A stretch of DNA of 64,000 nt from Actinorugispora endophytica (GCF_004363075.1 NZ_SNYN01000001.1:287938-351937), one strand, 5' to 3'; shown: positions 27,219 through 36,590, counted from the first letter of the stretch. Notes: generated from the letters alone by a model not told the origin. Numbers and translations are program-made.

Positions 27219-29282
27219 TCAGTCCCGGATCACCGGGAGCATTCCGGTGATCTCCTCGGCGTCGTCGGGGACCGGGTCGGGCAGGAGCGGACGCAGGCGG
27301 CGCTGGATGGCCTTGGTGACGGCCTCCTGCGGGTCCTGGGCGTCCAGGACCAGATAACGGTCGGGGTCGCGGTCGGCCAGCTCCAGGAACCCCTTGCGGA
27401 CGCGCTCGTGGAACTCGTCGGACTCGGCCTCCAGGCGGTCGGCGGGGCGGCCGCCGTGGCGCTCCATCCCCTGGCCCACCGGCAGGTCCAGCAGGATGGT
27501 CAGGTCCGGCACCAGCCCGCCGGTGGCCCAGCCGTTGAGCTCGGCGATCTCCTCCTGCACCAGTTCCCGGCCGGCGCCCTGGTAGGCCAGCGTGGAGTCG
27601 ACGTAGCGGTCGCTGATGACGATCGCCCCCCGCTCCAGCGCGGGCCGGATCACCGAGTCGACGTGCTCGGCGCGGTCCGCCGCGTACAGCAGCGCCTCGG
27701 CCCGCGCCGACATGCCGGTGTTCTCCTTGTCCAGGAGCATCGCGCGCAGCCGCATGCCGATCTTGGTGGCGCCGGGCTCCCGGGTGGTCAGCACGTCGAA
27801 GCCCTCCTCGCGCAGCCAGATCGCGAGCTGGCGGGTCTGGGTGGACTTGCCCGCGCCCTCGCCGCCCTCCAGGACCAGGAACATCCCGCCGGCCCCGGCC
27901 GACTCGGGAGCCGGCTTGGCCGGCACGCCCCGCAGCGAGGCCACCAGCTCGGCCAGCAGCGACACCTCGTGCTCGTCGTTCATCTGCCGGTAGGCCACGA
28001 AGGAGACGATGACGAGCAGCACCGCGGCGATCAGCAGCACGCCCGCCGTGCCGTGGAAGTCGTAGCTGAGCTCGCCCACCTCGAAGCCGTACGAGCCGAT
28101 CAGGGCCGCCACCAGCGGCGCCGCGGCGACCGAGCCCATCAGCACGATGCGGGCGGTGGCGTGCAGGAAGGCGAAGGTGCGGCCGCGGATCTCGTCCTCG
28201 ACCTCGTGGCCCAGCATGGTCAGGCCGATCGCCCAGGCGACTCCCGCGCCGACGCCCAGGAAGGTGGTGAGCACCGCGGCCATCACCATGTCGGGGATCA
28301 GCCCGACCAGCAGGAGTGCGAAGCCCGACACGCCCAGGGCCAGTCCGAACAGGCGGCGGCGGTTGAAGTCGCGCAGGACCCTGGGTCCGGCGAACATGCC
28401 GATCGCCATACCGGTGAAGACCGCGCCGAACATCACGCCGAACCCGGCGTTGCCCGCTCCCAGGTCGCCCACGAAGATCCGCGCGACGCCGATGACCGCG
28501 CCGCCCGCGGCGAACGCGCCGAGCATCCCCAGCAGCAGGCCGCGCACCAGCGGGGTCGTCCCCGCGAAGCGCCAGCCGTCCCAGACCGCGCGCAGCACGG
28601 ACGGCCGGGGGGTGCCCTCGACGGACCGGCTCCGGGGGATCGGCAGGGTCCAGACGACGGCGGCCGCGACCAGGAAGGCGGCGCCGTTGATGTAGAGGGC
28701 GAGGTCCGCCTCCGGCGCCTGGAGCGCGGGGAACAGCGCGCCCAGGACCGAGCTGAAGGAGGCCAGGAGCGCGAACAGCCCCGCGGCCACCGGCGCCGAG
28801 CCGTACGTGGTGAGCAGGCCGAGCTGGTTGGCCTGCTCCAGCCTGCGCTTGGGGACCAGGTCGGGGACGGTGGCGTTCTTGGCGGAGCCCCAGAACAGCG
28901 CCACGCACTCGGCCAGGAAGTTGGCGATGAGCAGCCAGTCCAGGCGTCCCACGATCGGGATCGAGATGTACAGCAGGCCGCGGATGATGTCGCCCACGAC
29001 CATGGTGAGGCGGCGGTCGACGCGGTCGGCCAGCGCTCCGGCGATCGGGCTGAGCAGCACCGACGGCAGCACCTTGAGGACCACCACGCCGCTCACCGCG
29101 AAGTACTGCACGAGCGGCCCGTTGTCCTCGGTGAGGATCGTGGCCAGCGACACGAGGGCGAGCAGGCTGAGCCAGTCGCCGAGGCTGGACAGCGACAGCG
29201 AGATCCACAGCCGCCGGAACGGCTTGATCGCGAGAACGTTGCGCGCCTCGCCAGGCGCTCCGAGGGGTGCGGGTCTGCTCAT
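27219..29282 (-). CDS. tmk: MFS transporter-thymidylate kinase fusion
   Basis: A 687-residue two-domain protein. Residues about 1-440 are a 12-helix MFS permease (LADRVDRRLTMVVGDIIRG is the loop signature). After a cytoplasmic linker, residues about 472-687 are dTMP kinase, with P-loop LEGGEGAGKST, DR in VISDRYVDSTLAYQG and the lid region. The kinase makes dTDP for DNA synthesis and has all its motifs. The fused permease is a known actinobacterial arrangement without agreed function. The ATG at 29282 (MSRPAPLG) is chosen because the sequence upstream is repeat-derived. Confidence 0.93.
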   Translation of the reverse strand: MSRPAPLGAPGEARNVLAIKPFRRLWISLSLSSLGDWLSLLALVSLATILTEDNGPLVQYFAVSGVVVLKVLPSVLLSPIAGALADRVDRRLTMVVGDIIRGLLYISIPIVGRLDWLLIANFLAECVALFWGSAKNATVPDLVPKRRLEQANQLGLLTTYGSAPVAAGLFALLASFSSVLGALFPALQAPEADLALYINGAAFLVAAAVVWTLPIPRSRSVEGTPRPSVLRAVWDGWRFAGTTPLVRGLLLGMLGAFAAGGAVIGVARIFVGDLGAGNAGFGVMFGAVFTGMAIGMFAGPRVLRDFNRRRLFGLALGVSGFALLLVGLIPDMVMAAVLTTFLGVGAGVAWAIGLTMLGHEVEDEIRGRTFAFLHATARIVLMGSVAAAPLVAALIGSYGFEVGELSYDFHGTAGVLLIAAVLLVIVSFVAYRQMNDEHEVSLLAELVASLRGVPAKPAPESAGAGGMFLVLEGGEGAGKSTQTRQLAIWLREEGFDVLTTREPGATKIGMRLRAMLLDKENTGMSARAEALLYAADRAEHVDSVIRPALERGAIVISDRYVDSTLAYQGAGRELVQEEIAELNGWATGGLVPDLTILLDLPVGQGMERHGGRPADRLEAESDEFHERVRKGFLELADRDPDRYLVLDAQDPQEAVTKAIQRRLRPLLPDPVPDDAEEITGMLPVIRD

Positions 29283-29478
29283 GGCGAACAGCGTATCGAC
29301 GGTTGCGGGTCGCGCAACGCTTACGGACGGCCCTTTAACAACGAATGCGCGCGCCTGTTGCCACTCCACTGGGTGTTCACCGGCACACCCCGAAACGTGA
29401 TTCGCCCCACTCCGCCGCGGACCCGGGTTCCCGGCCCGGTGGTGCGCGGGCTGTTCGGCGTCCGGAGGAGGGACTACC

Positions 29479-29587
29479 GATGATCGTGACGCCAGCGTCC
29501 CTCGAAACGGACACCATGGAACGCTGACGTCACGATCATCAACGAAGCCCTCACGCGGCGGACGGCCCCCGCGCCCGAGGATCCCTA
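29479..29587. repeat. Composite palindromic repeat, short copy at the topA 3' end
   Basis: Read on the minus strand from the topA stop: TAGGGATCCTCGGGCGCGGG, then GTCCGCCGCGTGAGGGCTTC, which matches the core edge of copy 2 (GTCCGTCGCGTGAGGGGTTC). Then comes a hairpin (29479-29540, GATGATCGTGACGCCAGCGT...) whose sequence is unlike types A and B. The rest of the topA to MFS-tmk gap (29283-29478) holds no gene that I can see. Confidence 0.8.
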
Positions 29588-32335
29588 GGGCTTCTTCGTC
29601 GTGCTCCGCTTGGCCGCGGGCTTCTTGGCCGGGGCTTTGCGGGTGGCCGCGGGCTTCTTCTTCACCGGGGCCTTCGCGCGGCGCTCGGCCAGCAGTTCGG
29701 CCGCGCGCTCCACCGTGATCGACTCCACCTCGTCGCCCTTGCGCAGGGAGGCGTTGCTCTCGCCGTCGGTGACGTAGGGACCGAAACGCCCCTCCTTGAT
29801 CACCATCGGCTTGCCGGTCTCGGGGTCGTCGCCCAGTTCGCGCAGCGGCGGCGCGGCCGCGCGGCGGCCTCGCTGCTTGGGCTTGGCGAAGATCTCCCTG
29901 GCCTCCTCGACGGTGACCGTGAACATCTGCTCCTCGGTCTCCAGCGAGCGGCTGTCGGTGCCCTTCTTCAGGTACGGGCCGAACCGGCCGTTCTGCGCGG
30001 TGACCTCGGCGCCGTCGATCTCGCCGACCACGCGCGGCAGCGACAGCAGCTTGAGGGCGTCCTCCAGCGTGACCGTGTCCAGCGACATGGACTTGAGCAG
30101 CGAGGCGGTGCGCGGCTTGGGCGCGGCCGCCTTCCTCGTCCGGGCCTTCGGCTTGGGGTCGGCCTCGGCCGGGGCCGGCGCCTCGGGCTCCTCGATGACC
30201 TCGGTGACGTAGGGGCCGAACCGGCCGTTCTTGGCCACGACCGCGCGGCCGGTCGCCGGGTCCGTGCCGAGCTCGCGGTCCCCGCTGGGCTGCGCGAACA
30301 GCTCCTCGGCCATGTCCTTGGTGAGCTCGTCGGGGGCGAGGTCCTCGGGCACGTTCACCCGCTGCCCGTCGCGGTCCAGGTAGGGGCCGTAGCGGCCGAC
30401 CCGCAGCATGATGTCGGTGCCGGGCAGGGGGAAGGAGCTGATCTCCTTGGGGTCGATCTCGCCGAGCTGGTCGCCGACCAGCTCCTTGAGTCCGCTCTCC
30501 TCGCCGCCGCCGTGGTAGAACCGGCGCAGCCACGGCACCCGCTCGGCCTCGCCCCGCGCGATGTCGTCGAGCATGTCCTCCATGCGCGCGGTGAAGTCGT
30601 AGTCGACCAGGTTCCCGAAGTGCCGCTCCAGCAGCTGCACCACGGCGAAGGCCAGGAAGGACGGCACCAGCGCCGAGCCCTTCTTGAACACGTACCCCCG
30701 GTCCAGGATGGTGCCGATGATCGAGGCGTAGGTGGAGGGCCGGCCGATCTCGCGGTCCTCCAGCTCCTTGACCAGCGACGCCTCGGTGTAGCGGGCGGGC
30801 GGGCGGGTGCTGTGCCCCTCGGCCTCGACGCTCTCGGCCTTGAGCGCGTCGCCCTCGTCCACCGGGGGCAGCCGCCGCTCGCGGTCGTCGAGTTCGGCCT
30901 GCGGGTCGTCCGAGCCCTCCACGTAGGCCTTGAGGAAGCCGTGGAAGGTGATGATCTTGCCGGTGGCGGTGAACTCCACGGCCTCGCCCGTGGCGGAGGC
31001 GCCCGCGATCCGCACGGTCACCGACTCGCCGACGGCGTCCTTCATCTGGGAGGCGACGGTGCGCTTCCAGATGAGGTCGTAGAGGCGGAGCTCGGTGGCG
31101 CGCAGGCCGGTCTCGGCGGGCGTCCGGAAGGACTCCCCGGCCGGGCGGATCGCCTCGTGCGCCTCCTGGGCGTTCTTCACCTTGCTGGCGTAGACCCGCG
31201 GCGCGGGGGGCAGGTAGTCGCCGCCGTACAGGCGGGTGACCTGGTCGCGGGCCGCGGCCACGGCGCTCTCGGACAGCGTGGTGCTGTCGGTGCGCATGTA
31301 GGTGATGTGGCCGTTCTCGTACAGCTTCTGCGCCACCTGCATGGTCTGCTTGGCGGACAGGCCGAGCTTGCGCGACGCCTCCTGCTGGAGGGTGGTGGTG
31401 CGGAACGGCGCGTACGGCGAGCGGCGGTAGGGCTTGCGCTCCACCGAGCGCACCGCGAACTCGGCTCCGGCCAGGCGGGCCGCGAGGCCGCGGGCGGCCT
31501 CCTCGTCCAGGTGCAGGACGCCCTCGGGCGAGCGCAGCACCCCTTCGGAGGTGAAGTCGCGGCCCTGGGCGACGCGGGCGCCGTCCACGGTGACCAGGTT
31601 CGCCGGGAAGCCCGCCGGGGTGTCGTCGGAGCCGCCGGCGACGGTGTCGAAGACGGCTTTGAGGCCCCAGTACTCGGCGGAGGTGAACGCGATGCGCTCA
31701 CGCTCGCGCTCGACCACCAGCCGGGTCGCGACGGACTGCACGCGGCCCGCCGAGAGCTTCGGCATGACCTTCTTCCACAGCACCGGGGAGACCTCGTAGC
31801 CGTACAGCCGGTCGAGGATCCGGCGGGTCTCCTGCGCGTCGACCAGACGCAGGTTGAGGTCGCGGGTGTTCTCGGCGGCTCGCCGGATGGCGTCCTTGGT
31901 GATCTCGTTGAACACCATGCGCTTGACCGGGATCTTGGGCTTGAGCTCCTCGCGCAGGTGCCACGCGATCGCCTCGCCCTCGCGGTCCTCGTCCGTGGCG
32001 AGGTAGAGCTCGTCGGCCTCGGCCATCAGGTCCTTGAGCTTTTTGACGTGCGACTTCTTGTCGGTGTTGACGACGTAGAGCGGCTCGAAGTCGTGGTCGA
32101 CGTTCACGCCCAGACGCGCCCACGACTCTTCCTTGTACCGGGCCGGGATCTCCGCCGCCTTGGTGGGCAGGTCGCGGATGTGGCCGATGCTGGACTCCAC
32201 GACGTAGCCGCGGCCGAGGTAGCCCGCGATCGTCTTGGCCTTGGCCGGTGACTCGACGATGACAAGCCGGTTCCCCCCGCCGCCTGCGGTGTCCTTCGAG
32301 CCGTTGCTACCGGAGCTGCCCTTCTTGGGTGGCAC
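29585..32335 (-). CDS. topA: DNA topoisomerase I
   Basis: A 916-residue type IA topoisomerase. The Toprim domain starts at LVIVESPAKAKTIAGYLGRG with the metal triad in TDEDREGE (about 115-121). The catalytic tyrosine is Tyr346 in HITYMRTDS. The C-terminal part has repeated NGRFGPYV/KEGRFGPYV-type topo C repeats instead of zinc fingers, then a lysine/alanine-rich basic tail, as in other actinobacteria. The GTG at 32335 follows AGGGGAAG. The TAG stop belongs to a repeat arm. Confidence 0.97.
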   Translation of the reverse strand: MPPKKGSSGSNGSKDTAGGGGNRLVIVESPAKAKTIAGYLGRGYVVESSIGHIRDLPTKAAEIPARYKEESWARLGVNVDHDFEPLYVVNTDKKSHVKKLKDLMAEADELYLATDEDREGEAIAWHLREELKPKIPVKRMVFNEITKDAIRRAAENTRDLNLRLVDAQETRRILDRLYGYEVSPVLWKKVMPKLSAGRVQSVATRLVVERERERIAFTSAEYWGLKAVFDTVAGGSDDTPAGFPANLVTVDGARVAQGRDFTSEGVLRSPEGVLHLDEEAARGLAARLAGAEFAVRSVERKPYRRSPYAPFRTTTLQQEASRKLGLSAKQTMQVAQKLYENGHITYMRTDSTTLSESAVAAARDQVTRLYGGDYLPPAPRVYASKVKNAQEAHEAIRPAGESFRTPAETGLRATELRLYDLIWKRTVASQMKDAVGESVTVRIAGASATGEAVEFTATGKIITFHGFLKAYVEGSDDPQAELDDRERRLPPVDEGDALKAESVEAEGHSTRPPARYTEASLVKELEDREIGRPSTYASIIGTILDRGYVFKKGSALVPSFLAFAVVQLLERHFGNLVDYDFTARMEDMLDDIARGEAERVPWLRRFYHGGGEESGLKELVGDQLGEIDPKEISSFPLPGTDIMLRVGRYGPYLDRDGQRVNVPEDLAPDELTKDMAEELFAQPSGDRELGTDPATGRAVVAKNGRFGPYVTEVIEEPEAPAPAEADPKPKARTRKAAAPKPRTASLLKSMSLDTVTLEDALKLLSLPRVVGEIDGAEVTAQNGRFGPYLKKGTDSRSLETEEQMFTVTVEEAREIFAKPKQRGRRAAAPPLRELGDDPETGKPMVIKEGRFGPYVTDGESNASLRKGDEVESITVERAAELLAERRAKAPVKKKPAATRKAPAKKPAAKRSTTKKP

Positions 32336-32562
32336 GTCTTCCCCTACGTCTAGCCTTGCGTCGTCTACGCGCTCGCCACGCGAGGCGCGAACTGTCGGTT
32401 GCCCAGCCACTGACGGTAACCGACGTCGCCGGGCTTCGCCTCCCCCGTCCCGTCCGCGCGACGGACCGTGAGGCTCGGAACTTCCCCGTATGAGCAAAGT
32501 GATTCACCAGCGTGTGCGAACGGTGTGGCACAACACCCGTCGGCAGTCGCAGAATAAACGCA

Positions 32563-32748
32563 ATGCTTGACTACGAGTACCAAGAACTCCGTTTCCCTCG
32601 CGGCACTTCCAGGAACGTCGCCCGACAGGCTCTCACCGAGCACGCCGAGTACGGCCGGTGGGAGCTCGCCCGGGTCCGGGTGTACCTGGACGGCAGCCGC
32701 CACGTCACCCTGCGGCGCAGGATCATCCGCCAGATGAGGACCATGTGA
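32563..32748 (+). CDS. DUF5703-family small protein
   Basis: A 61-residue basic protein (YEYQELRFPRGTSRNVARQA... EYGRWELARVRVYLDGSRHV). This short family is widespread beside topA or similar housekeeping loci in actinomycetes. The function is unknown. The ATG at 32563 matches the family start. It is divergent from topA; the 227-base gap (32336-32562) must hold both promoters, but I cannot pick them. Confidence 0.85.
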   Translation: MLDYEYQELRFPRGTSRNVARQALTEHAEYGRWELARVRVYLDGSRHVTLRRRIIRQMRTM

Positions 32749-32849
32749 GTTAGCCCACACCGACGGCGCGGACCGTGCCGGTGGAGCGGACGGCGCGGAC
32801 GACCCGCGGCCGGTCCCGGCCACCGGGCGGCCCCGCCGGACAGGAACAA

Positions 32850-32888
32850 GGGCGAGCCCCGCGGAAAAATTCCGCCGGGGCCCGCCCC
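32850..32888. terminator. Terminator between DUF5703 and the chaplin-like gene
   Basis: Arms GGGCGAGCCCCGCGGAA and TTCCGCCGGGGCCCGCCC pair with a short internal mismatch around an AAA loop, in the convergent gap between the two genes. Confidence 0.75.
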
Positions 32889-32908
32889 CCTGTGCTCCCG
32901 GCCGCCGA

Positions 32909-33652
32909 CTAGAGGGTCGGGCCGTCCTTGCGCCCGCGGTGGCTGTAGCCGATGTAGAGGGCGACCATGCCCAGCACGATCGCCACGATCCCCCCGCTGA
33001 CCAGGGTCGTCGTCTCGGCGCCGGTCAACGGGAGGACGGGCGTGGTGATCCCCGACGACTCGGTCCCGGTCCGCTCCTCAGGGTCTGCCGGGGCGTCCGC
33101 GGGAGGCCGGGGGAGGTCGCTCCTGTCCCCGGGGTCCTCGCTGCCCTCCTTGTCGTCCCCTCCCCCGGGCTTCTCCCCGCCCTGGTTCGGGGGCTCCTCC
33201 GGCCGGTCCTCGCCTCCGCAGCCCCGGTCGCGGCCGTCGCACTCGCCGGACGGCTCGTCGTCGTCATCGTCCGTGCCGCTCACGTTGATGTCGGAGCAGG
33301 CGGTCCCGACGCTTCCCAGCACCCCTCCGACCGCGTTGCCGCAGACGTTGACCGGCGCGTCGGCGCCGGTGGCCGCCTGGTTTCCGCCGAGGGCGTGGAC
33401 GTCCCCGGAGCCGGTGGCGTCGCGGTCGCCGCTCCTGTCCGCGGCGGTCGCCCCGCCGCCCTCGCAGAGGGATCCGAACGAGCCCAGGACGATCGCGTCA
33501 CCGCAGATGGCGGCCGAGGAGTTCATGTCCTCGAGGATCTGGTCCACTCCGAGCGCGGAGGCGGCGGCGTCCGCGTGGGTGATCGGGGCGACCGTGAAGA
33601 ACCCGGCCGCGAGGAGGGCCGCGAAAGCCGTCTTTCGCATCTTTCCGTGCAT
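32909..33652 (-). CDS. Chaplin-like LPXTG cell-wall protein
   Basis: A 247-residue secreted protein. The signal peptide (FAALLAAGFFTVAPITHADA) precedes two degenerate chaplin units: ICGDAIVLGSFGSLCEG and the clearer PVNVCGNAVGGVLGSVGTAC. An acidic/Pro-rich spacer follows, then the sortase signal VLPLTGAE (LPxTG type), a membrane helix and the basic tail YSHRGRK. Long chaplins of this type are covalently fixed to the wall and help coat aerial hyphae. A GAAGGA site precedes the ATG at 33652. No sortase gene is nearby. Confidence 0.88.
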   Translation of the reverse strand: MHGKMRKTAFAALLAAGFFTVAPITHADAAASALGVDQILEDMNSSAAICGDAIVLGSFGSLCEGGGATAADRSGDRDATGSGDVHALGGNQAATGADAPVNVCGNAVGGVLGSVGTACSDINVSGTDDDDDEPSGECDGRDRGCGGEDRPEEPPNQGGEKPGGGDDKEGSEDPGDRSDLPRPPADAPADPEERTGTESSGITTPVLPLTGAETTTLVSGGIVAIVLGMVALYIGYSHRGRKDGPTL

Positions 33653-33845
33653 GGTGTTTTTTCCTTCTGGTGTCGAGAAGAGAATTGCGGGACAGGTCGG
33701 CGACCGGGAATTCGGAAACGAGGTCGCCGGTGGACGGTCCGACCGGAAACGGGTCTCCGCGGCAGGCCGGTGCGGTTCGCGCCCTGGACGGCGCGGCGCT
33801 CACCCGGGCCCGGACGCGGGTGTTCCGGACGGCCCGGAGGCTTGG

Positions 33846-34751
33846 CTAGTCAGGCGAGAAGGAGGGGTCGTCCGCGGCGTCGCGCGCGGCCGGGGCCGGG
33901 CCGCCGGACAGCGCGGCGCCCCCGGCGACGAGCCGCGGCGTCTCGACGCGGTGCGCCAGGTAGCCCGCGGTCGGGCTCGGGGCCGACGACGGGGAGACGG
34001 TCCCGGCGGAGTCGGCCCCGGGCCGCCACGGCTTGCCGGAAGGCGCGGCCGGGGCCTCGGACGGGTCGCCCGCGTGCGCGGCGTCCCCCGCCGGCGAGCG
34101 GTCGGCGTTCGCGGGCGCGCCCGCGCTCCGGAGGAACAGGCCGTCGGGGACGCCCGGAAGGTGTGCGGAACGGCGGCTCGGGACCTCGTGGCCCGCGCGG
34201 GCCACCGCGTCCCCGCCGTCCTCGCCGGCGGAGGAACGCTCCGTCGCGGTCGGCGCGGGCGGGGGGCCGAGAGGGGCGGCGGCGTCCGGATCGGGGGTCC
34301 GGCGGAGGCCGGGAGTGTTCCAGACGGTCCCGCGCAGTCCGTCCGCGATCTCCCCGGCGGGGCGCGCGAGTCCTCCGGGAACGCCCTCCGCGAGGGGTTT
34401 CTCTTCTCCGACCAGGGAGGACTCGGTGTAGGCGCCGATCCTCCCCCCGGTCTCCACCGTCTCGGAGACGAGGTCTCCGGCGTCGCGGGGCGACTCGTCC
34501 AGCACACCGCCGACCCGCGAGAGGTCGGCGGTGTCCTCGGCGATCCGCTCGAGCTCCTCGGCCACGGCCGACGTTTCGGCACGCGGCTCCGTGGGGAAGG
34601 CGTCGTCGGCGAACGCGGTGCCGACTCCGGCGAGCAGCCACCCCGCGACGGTCAGACCGCCCAGGGTGAGGAGGCGCGCCAAGAGGGGGTTCGCGGAGCG
34701 CCGGACCGCACGGACGGGGACGCCCCGCCGCTTACGGTCCGTGGACACCAT
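33846..34751 (-). CDS. Secreted Pro/Ala-rich protein of unknown function
   Basis: A 301-residue protein I do not recognise. The N-terminus has a basic segment and a signal peptide (LARLLTLGGLTVAGWLLAGV, cleavage likely after GTAFA). The mature part opens with an acidic helical stretch (AEELERIAEDTADLSRVGGV), then is low-complexity, rich in Pro, Ala and Gly. The ATG at 34751 has GAGGGG upstream. It lies 193 bases before the chaplin-like gene in the same direction, so a cell-surface role is plausible. Upstream (34752-35021) are a terminator and no other gene. Confidence 0.7.
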   Translation of the reverse strand: MVSTDRKRRGVPVRAVRRSANPLLARLLTLGGLTVAGWLLAGVGTAFADDAFPTEPRAETSAVAEELERIAEDTADLSRVGGVLDESPRDAGDLVSETVETGGRIGAYTESSLVGEEKPLAEGVPGGLARPAGEIADGLRGTVWNTPGLRRTPDPDAAAPLGPPPAPTATERSSAGEDGGDAVARAGHEVPSRRSAHLPGVPDGLFLRSAGAPANADRSPAGDAAHAGDPSEAPAAPSGKPWRPGADSAGTVSPSSAPSPTAGYLAHRVETPRLVAGGAALSGGPAPAARDAADDPSFSPD

Positions 34752-34883
34752 GAATAACCCCTCGCTGACGACGACGTGGCCGAGGTTGAGCTGATCACAT
34801 CCCTTAGTCACGAAGAGCTATCGCTCTTGGACTGTGAGTAACCGTAGCACCGGTGCGGAACCGCCACGACCGTCTCCACGGAA

Positions 34884-34908
34884 AAGCGCCGGGGGCTCCC
34901 CGGCGCTT
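34884..34908 (-). terminator. Intrinsic terminator
   Basis: A perfect 11-base stem, AAGCGCCGGGG with a three-base loop, followed by TTTTCC on the minus strand. It could end the M20 peptidase transcript beyond repeat copy 3 and insulates the secreted-protein gene. Confidence 0.75.
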
Positions 34909-35021
34909 CGGACGCCATTATCCGAAATGAATTGGATTTCCGGCGCGGCCCATTGCTTTTCCCACATGGCGGCCGAACCGGACCATTTCCCGTAATCCCG
35001 CCGAGCGGGACGACCCCGCTC

Positions 35022-35273
35022 CAGGGATTCTCCGGCGCGGGGGTGTTCCGCGCACCGGCGTTGGGAGGGTTTCTCGGCCTCATGCCGTGCGGATCGCGAG
35101 GTCACGGCGGGCGGCGACGGCGGGTGCGGCCCCGGACTGCGGGAAGGTGTCCGCTTCCTGGCACTCTCCGGTGATCTTGACCTTTTCGGGGTCTCAGAGA
35201 CGGTTGAGACCCCGAAAAGGTCAAGATCACCGGGAGGCAGCGCCTGAAACGCCCCCGCGCCGGAGGTTCCCTA
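35022..35273. repeat. Composite palindromic repeat, copy 3
   Basis: The outer arms are AGGGATTCTCCGGCGCGGGG at the left and CCCCCGCGCCGGAGGTTCCC at the right. The right end contains the TAG stop of the M20 peptidase on the minus strand. The core (about 35085-35135, GGATCGCGAGGTCACGGCGG...) matches copies 1 and 2. The inner hairpin is type A (35165-35236, GGTGATCTTGACCTTTTCGG...), not the type B found in copies 1 and 2. Confidence 0.85.
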
Positions 35274-36590
35274 GCTGAGGTCGATGAAGCGGTCCAGGAC
35301 ACGCGTTCCGAACTGGAGGGCGTCCACCGGGACGCGCTCGTCCACACCGTGGAACATCCCCGAGAAGTTCAGCTCCGGCGGAAGGCGCAGCGGCGCGAAC
35401 CCGAAGTTCCGGATGCCCAGCTCGGCGAAGGCCTTCGCGTCGGTGCCCCCCGACAGGCAGTAGGGGACGGCCATGGCTCCGGGGTCCTCGGCGAGCAGGG
35501 CCTCGGTCATGGCGTTGACGATGCCGCCGGTGAACCCGGTCTCCACGGCGGGCAGGTGCTGGATGAACTCGCGGGTGACCCTGGGCCCCAGCAACCGGTC
35601 GACGTCGGCGAAGAACTCCTCCTCCAGACCGGGCAGGAAGCGCCCGTCCACCTGGGCGGTGGCCTCGCCCGGGATGACGTTGGCCTTGTACCCGCCCGCC
35701 AGGACCGTGGGGTTGACCGAGTTGCGCAGGGTCGCGCCGATCATGCTGGCGACCGGTCCGAGCCTGGCGACGGTGGACTCGACGTCGTCCTCGCTGAACT
35801 CGATGCCGAACGCCTCGCACACCTCTTCGAGGAAGGTCCGCACGGTCTTGGTCAGCCGGACGGGGAACTCGTGCCGCCCGAGGCGGGCCACCGCCGCGGC
35901 CAGCTCGGTCACCGCGTTGTCGTCGTTGACCATCGAGCCGTGCCCCGCGGTCCCGCGCGCGGTGAGCCGCATCCAGGCGAGGCCCTTCTCGGCGGTCTCG
36001 ATGAGGTACATCCGGCGGCCCTCGCCGACGGTGACGCTGAACCCGCCGACCTCGCTGATCGCCTCGGTGCAGTCGGCGAACAGCTCGGGGTGCTCCCTGA
36101 CCAGCCAGTGCGCGCCGTACGCCCCGCCCGCCTCCTCGTCGGCGAGGAACGCCAGCACGATGTCCCGCGGGGGTTTGCGCCCCTCCCGCAGCCTCTGGCG
36201 CACGACCGCCAGCATCATGGCGTCCATGTCCTTCATGTCCACGGCGCCGCGGCCCCAGACGCACCCGTCGGCGACCTCGCCGGCGAACGGGTGGTGCGTC
36301 CAGTCGTCGGCGTTGGCCGGCACGACGTCCAGGTGCCCCTGCAGCAGCAGCGGCGGCCGGCTCGGGTCGGCCCCCTCGATCCGCGCCACCAGGCTGCTGC
36401 GCCCCGGGTGCGGCTCGTAGATCTCACTCGCCACCCCGACCTCGTCGAGCCTGGCCGCGACGTACTCGGCCGCGACCCGCTCCCCCGGCCCCGAGTGGTC
36501 CCCGTAGTTGGACGTGTCGATCGCGATGAGCTCCCGGCACAGATCCGCCACCTCGGCCCCGGCGCCGTTCACTCCGCCCTTGTCACCCAT
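35271..36590 (-). CDS. M20-family metallopeptidase
   Basis: A 439-residue zinc peptidase of the M20 (ArgE/DapE/CPG2) family. The metal ligands are His in LQGHLDVVPA, the bridging Asp in GRGAVDMKDMD, the Glu pair in LADEEAGGAYGA and the C-terminal His in MFHGVDERV. The dimerisation domain is inserted from about 190 to 320. There is no signal peptide, so it is a cytoplasmic dipeptidase or deacylase. The stop TAG is part of repeat copy 3. Confidence 0.93.
   Translation of the reverse strand: MGDKGGVNGAGAEVADLCRELIAIDTSNYGDHSGPGERVAAEYVAARLDEVGVASEIYEPHPGRSSLVARIEGADPSRPPLLLQGHLDVVPANADDWTHHPFAGEVADGCVWGRGAVDMKDMDAMMLAVVRQRLREGRKPPRDIVLAFLADEEAGGAYGAHWLVREHPELFADCTEAISEVGGFSVTVGEGRRMYLIETAEKGLAWMRLTARGTAGHGSMVNDDNAVTELAAAVARLGRHEFPVRLTKTVRTFLEEVCEAFGIEFSEDDVESTVARLGPVASMIGATLRNSVNPTVLAGGYKANVIPGEATAQVDGRFLPGLEEEFFADVDRLLGPRVTREFIQHLPAVETGFTGGIVNAMTEALLAEDPGAMAVPYCLSGGTDAKAFAELGIRNFGFAPLRLPPELNFSGMFHGVDERVPVDALQFGTRVLDRFIDLS

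Noticed and set aside
29283-30533. Upstream extension of the MFS-tmk frame into the topA region
   Set aside because: It is the shadow of topA on the same strand in another frame and has no family similarity.
34812-34835. AGAGCTATCGCTCT dyad as an operator upstream of the secreted protein
   Set aside because: A short imperfect dyad with no matching regulator nearby; too weak to call.
34808-35105. Short minus-strand frames upstream of the secreted protein
   Set aside because: They run through a terminator and repeat copy 3 and have no ribosome site.
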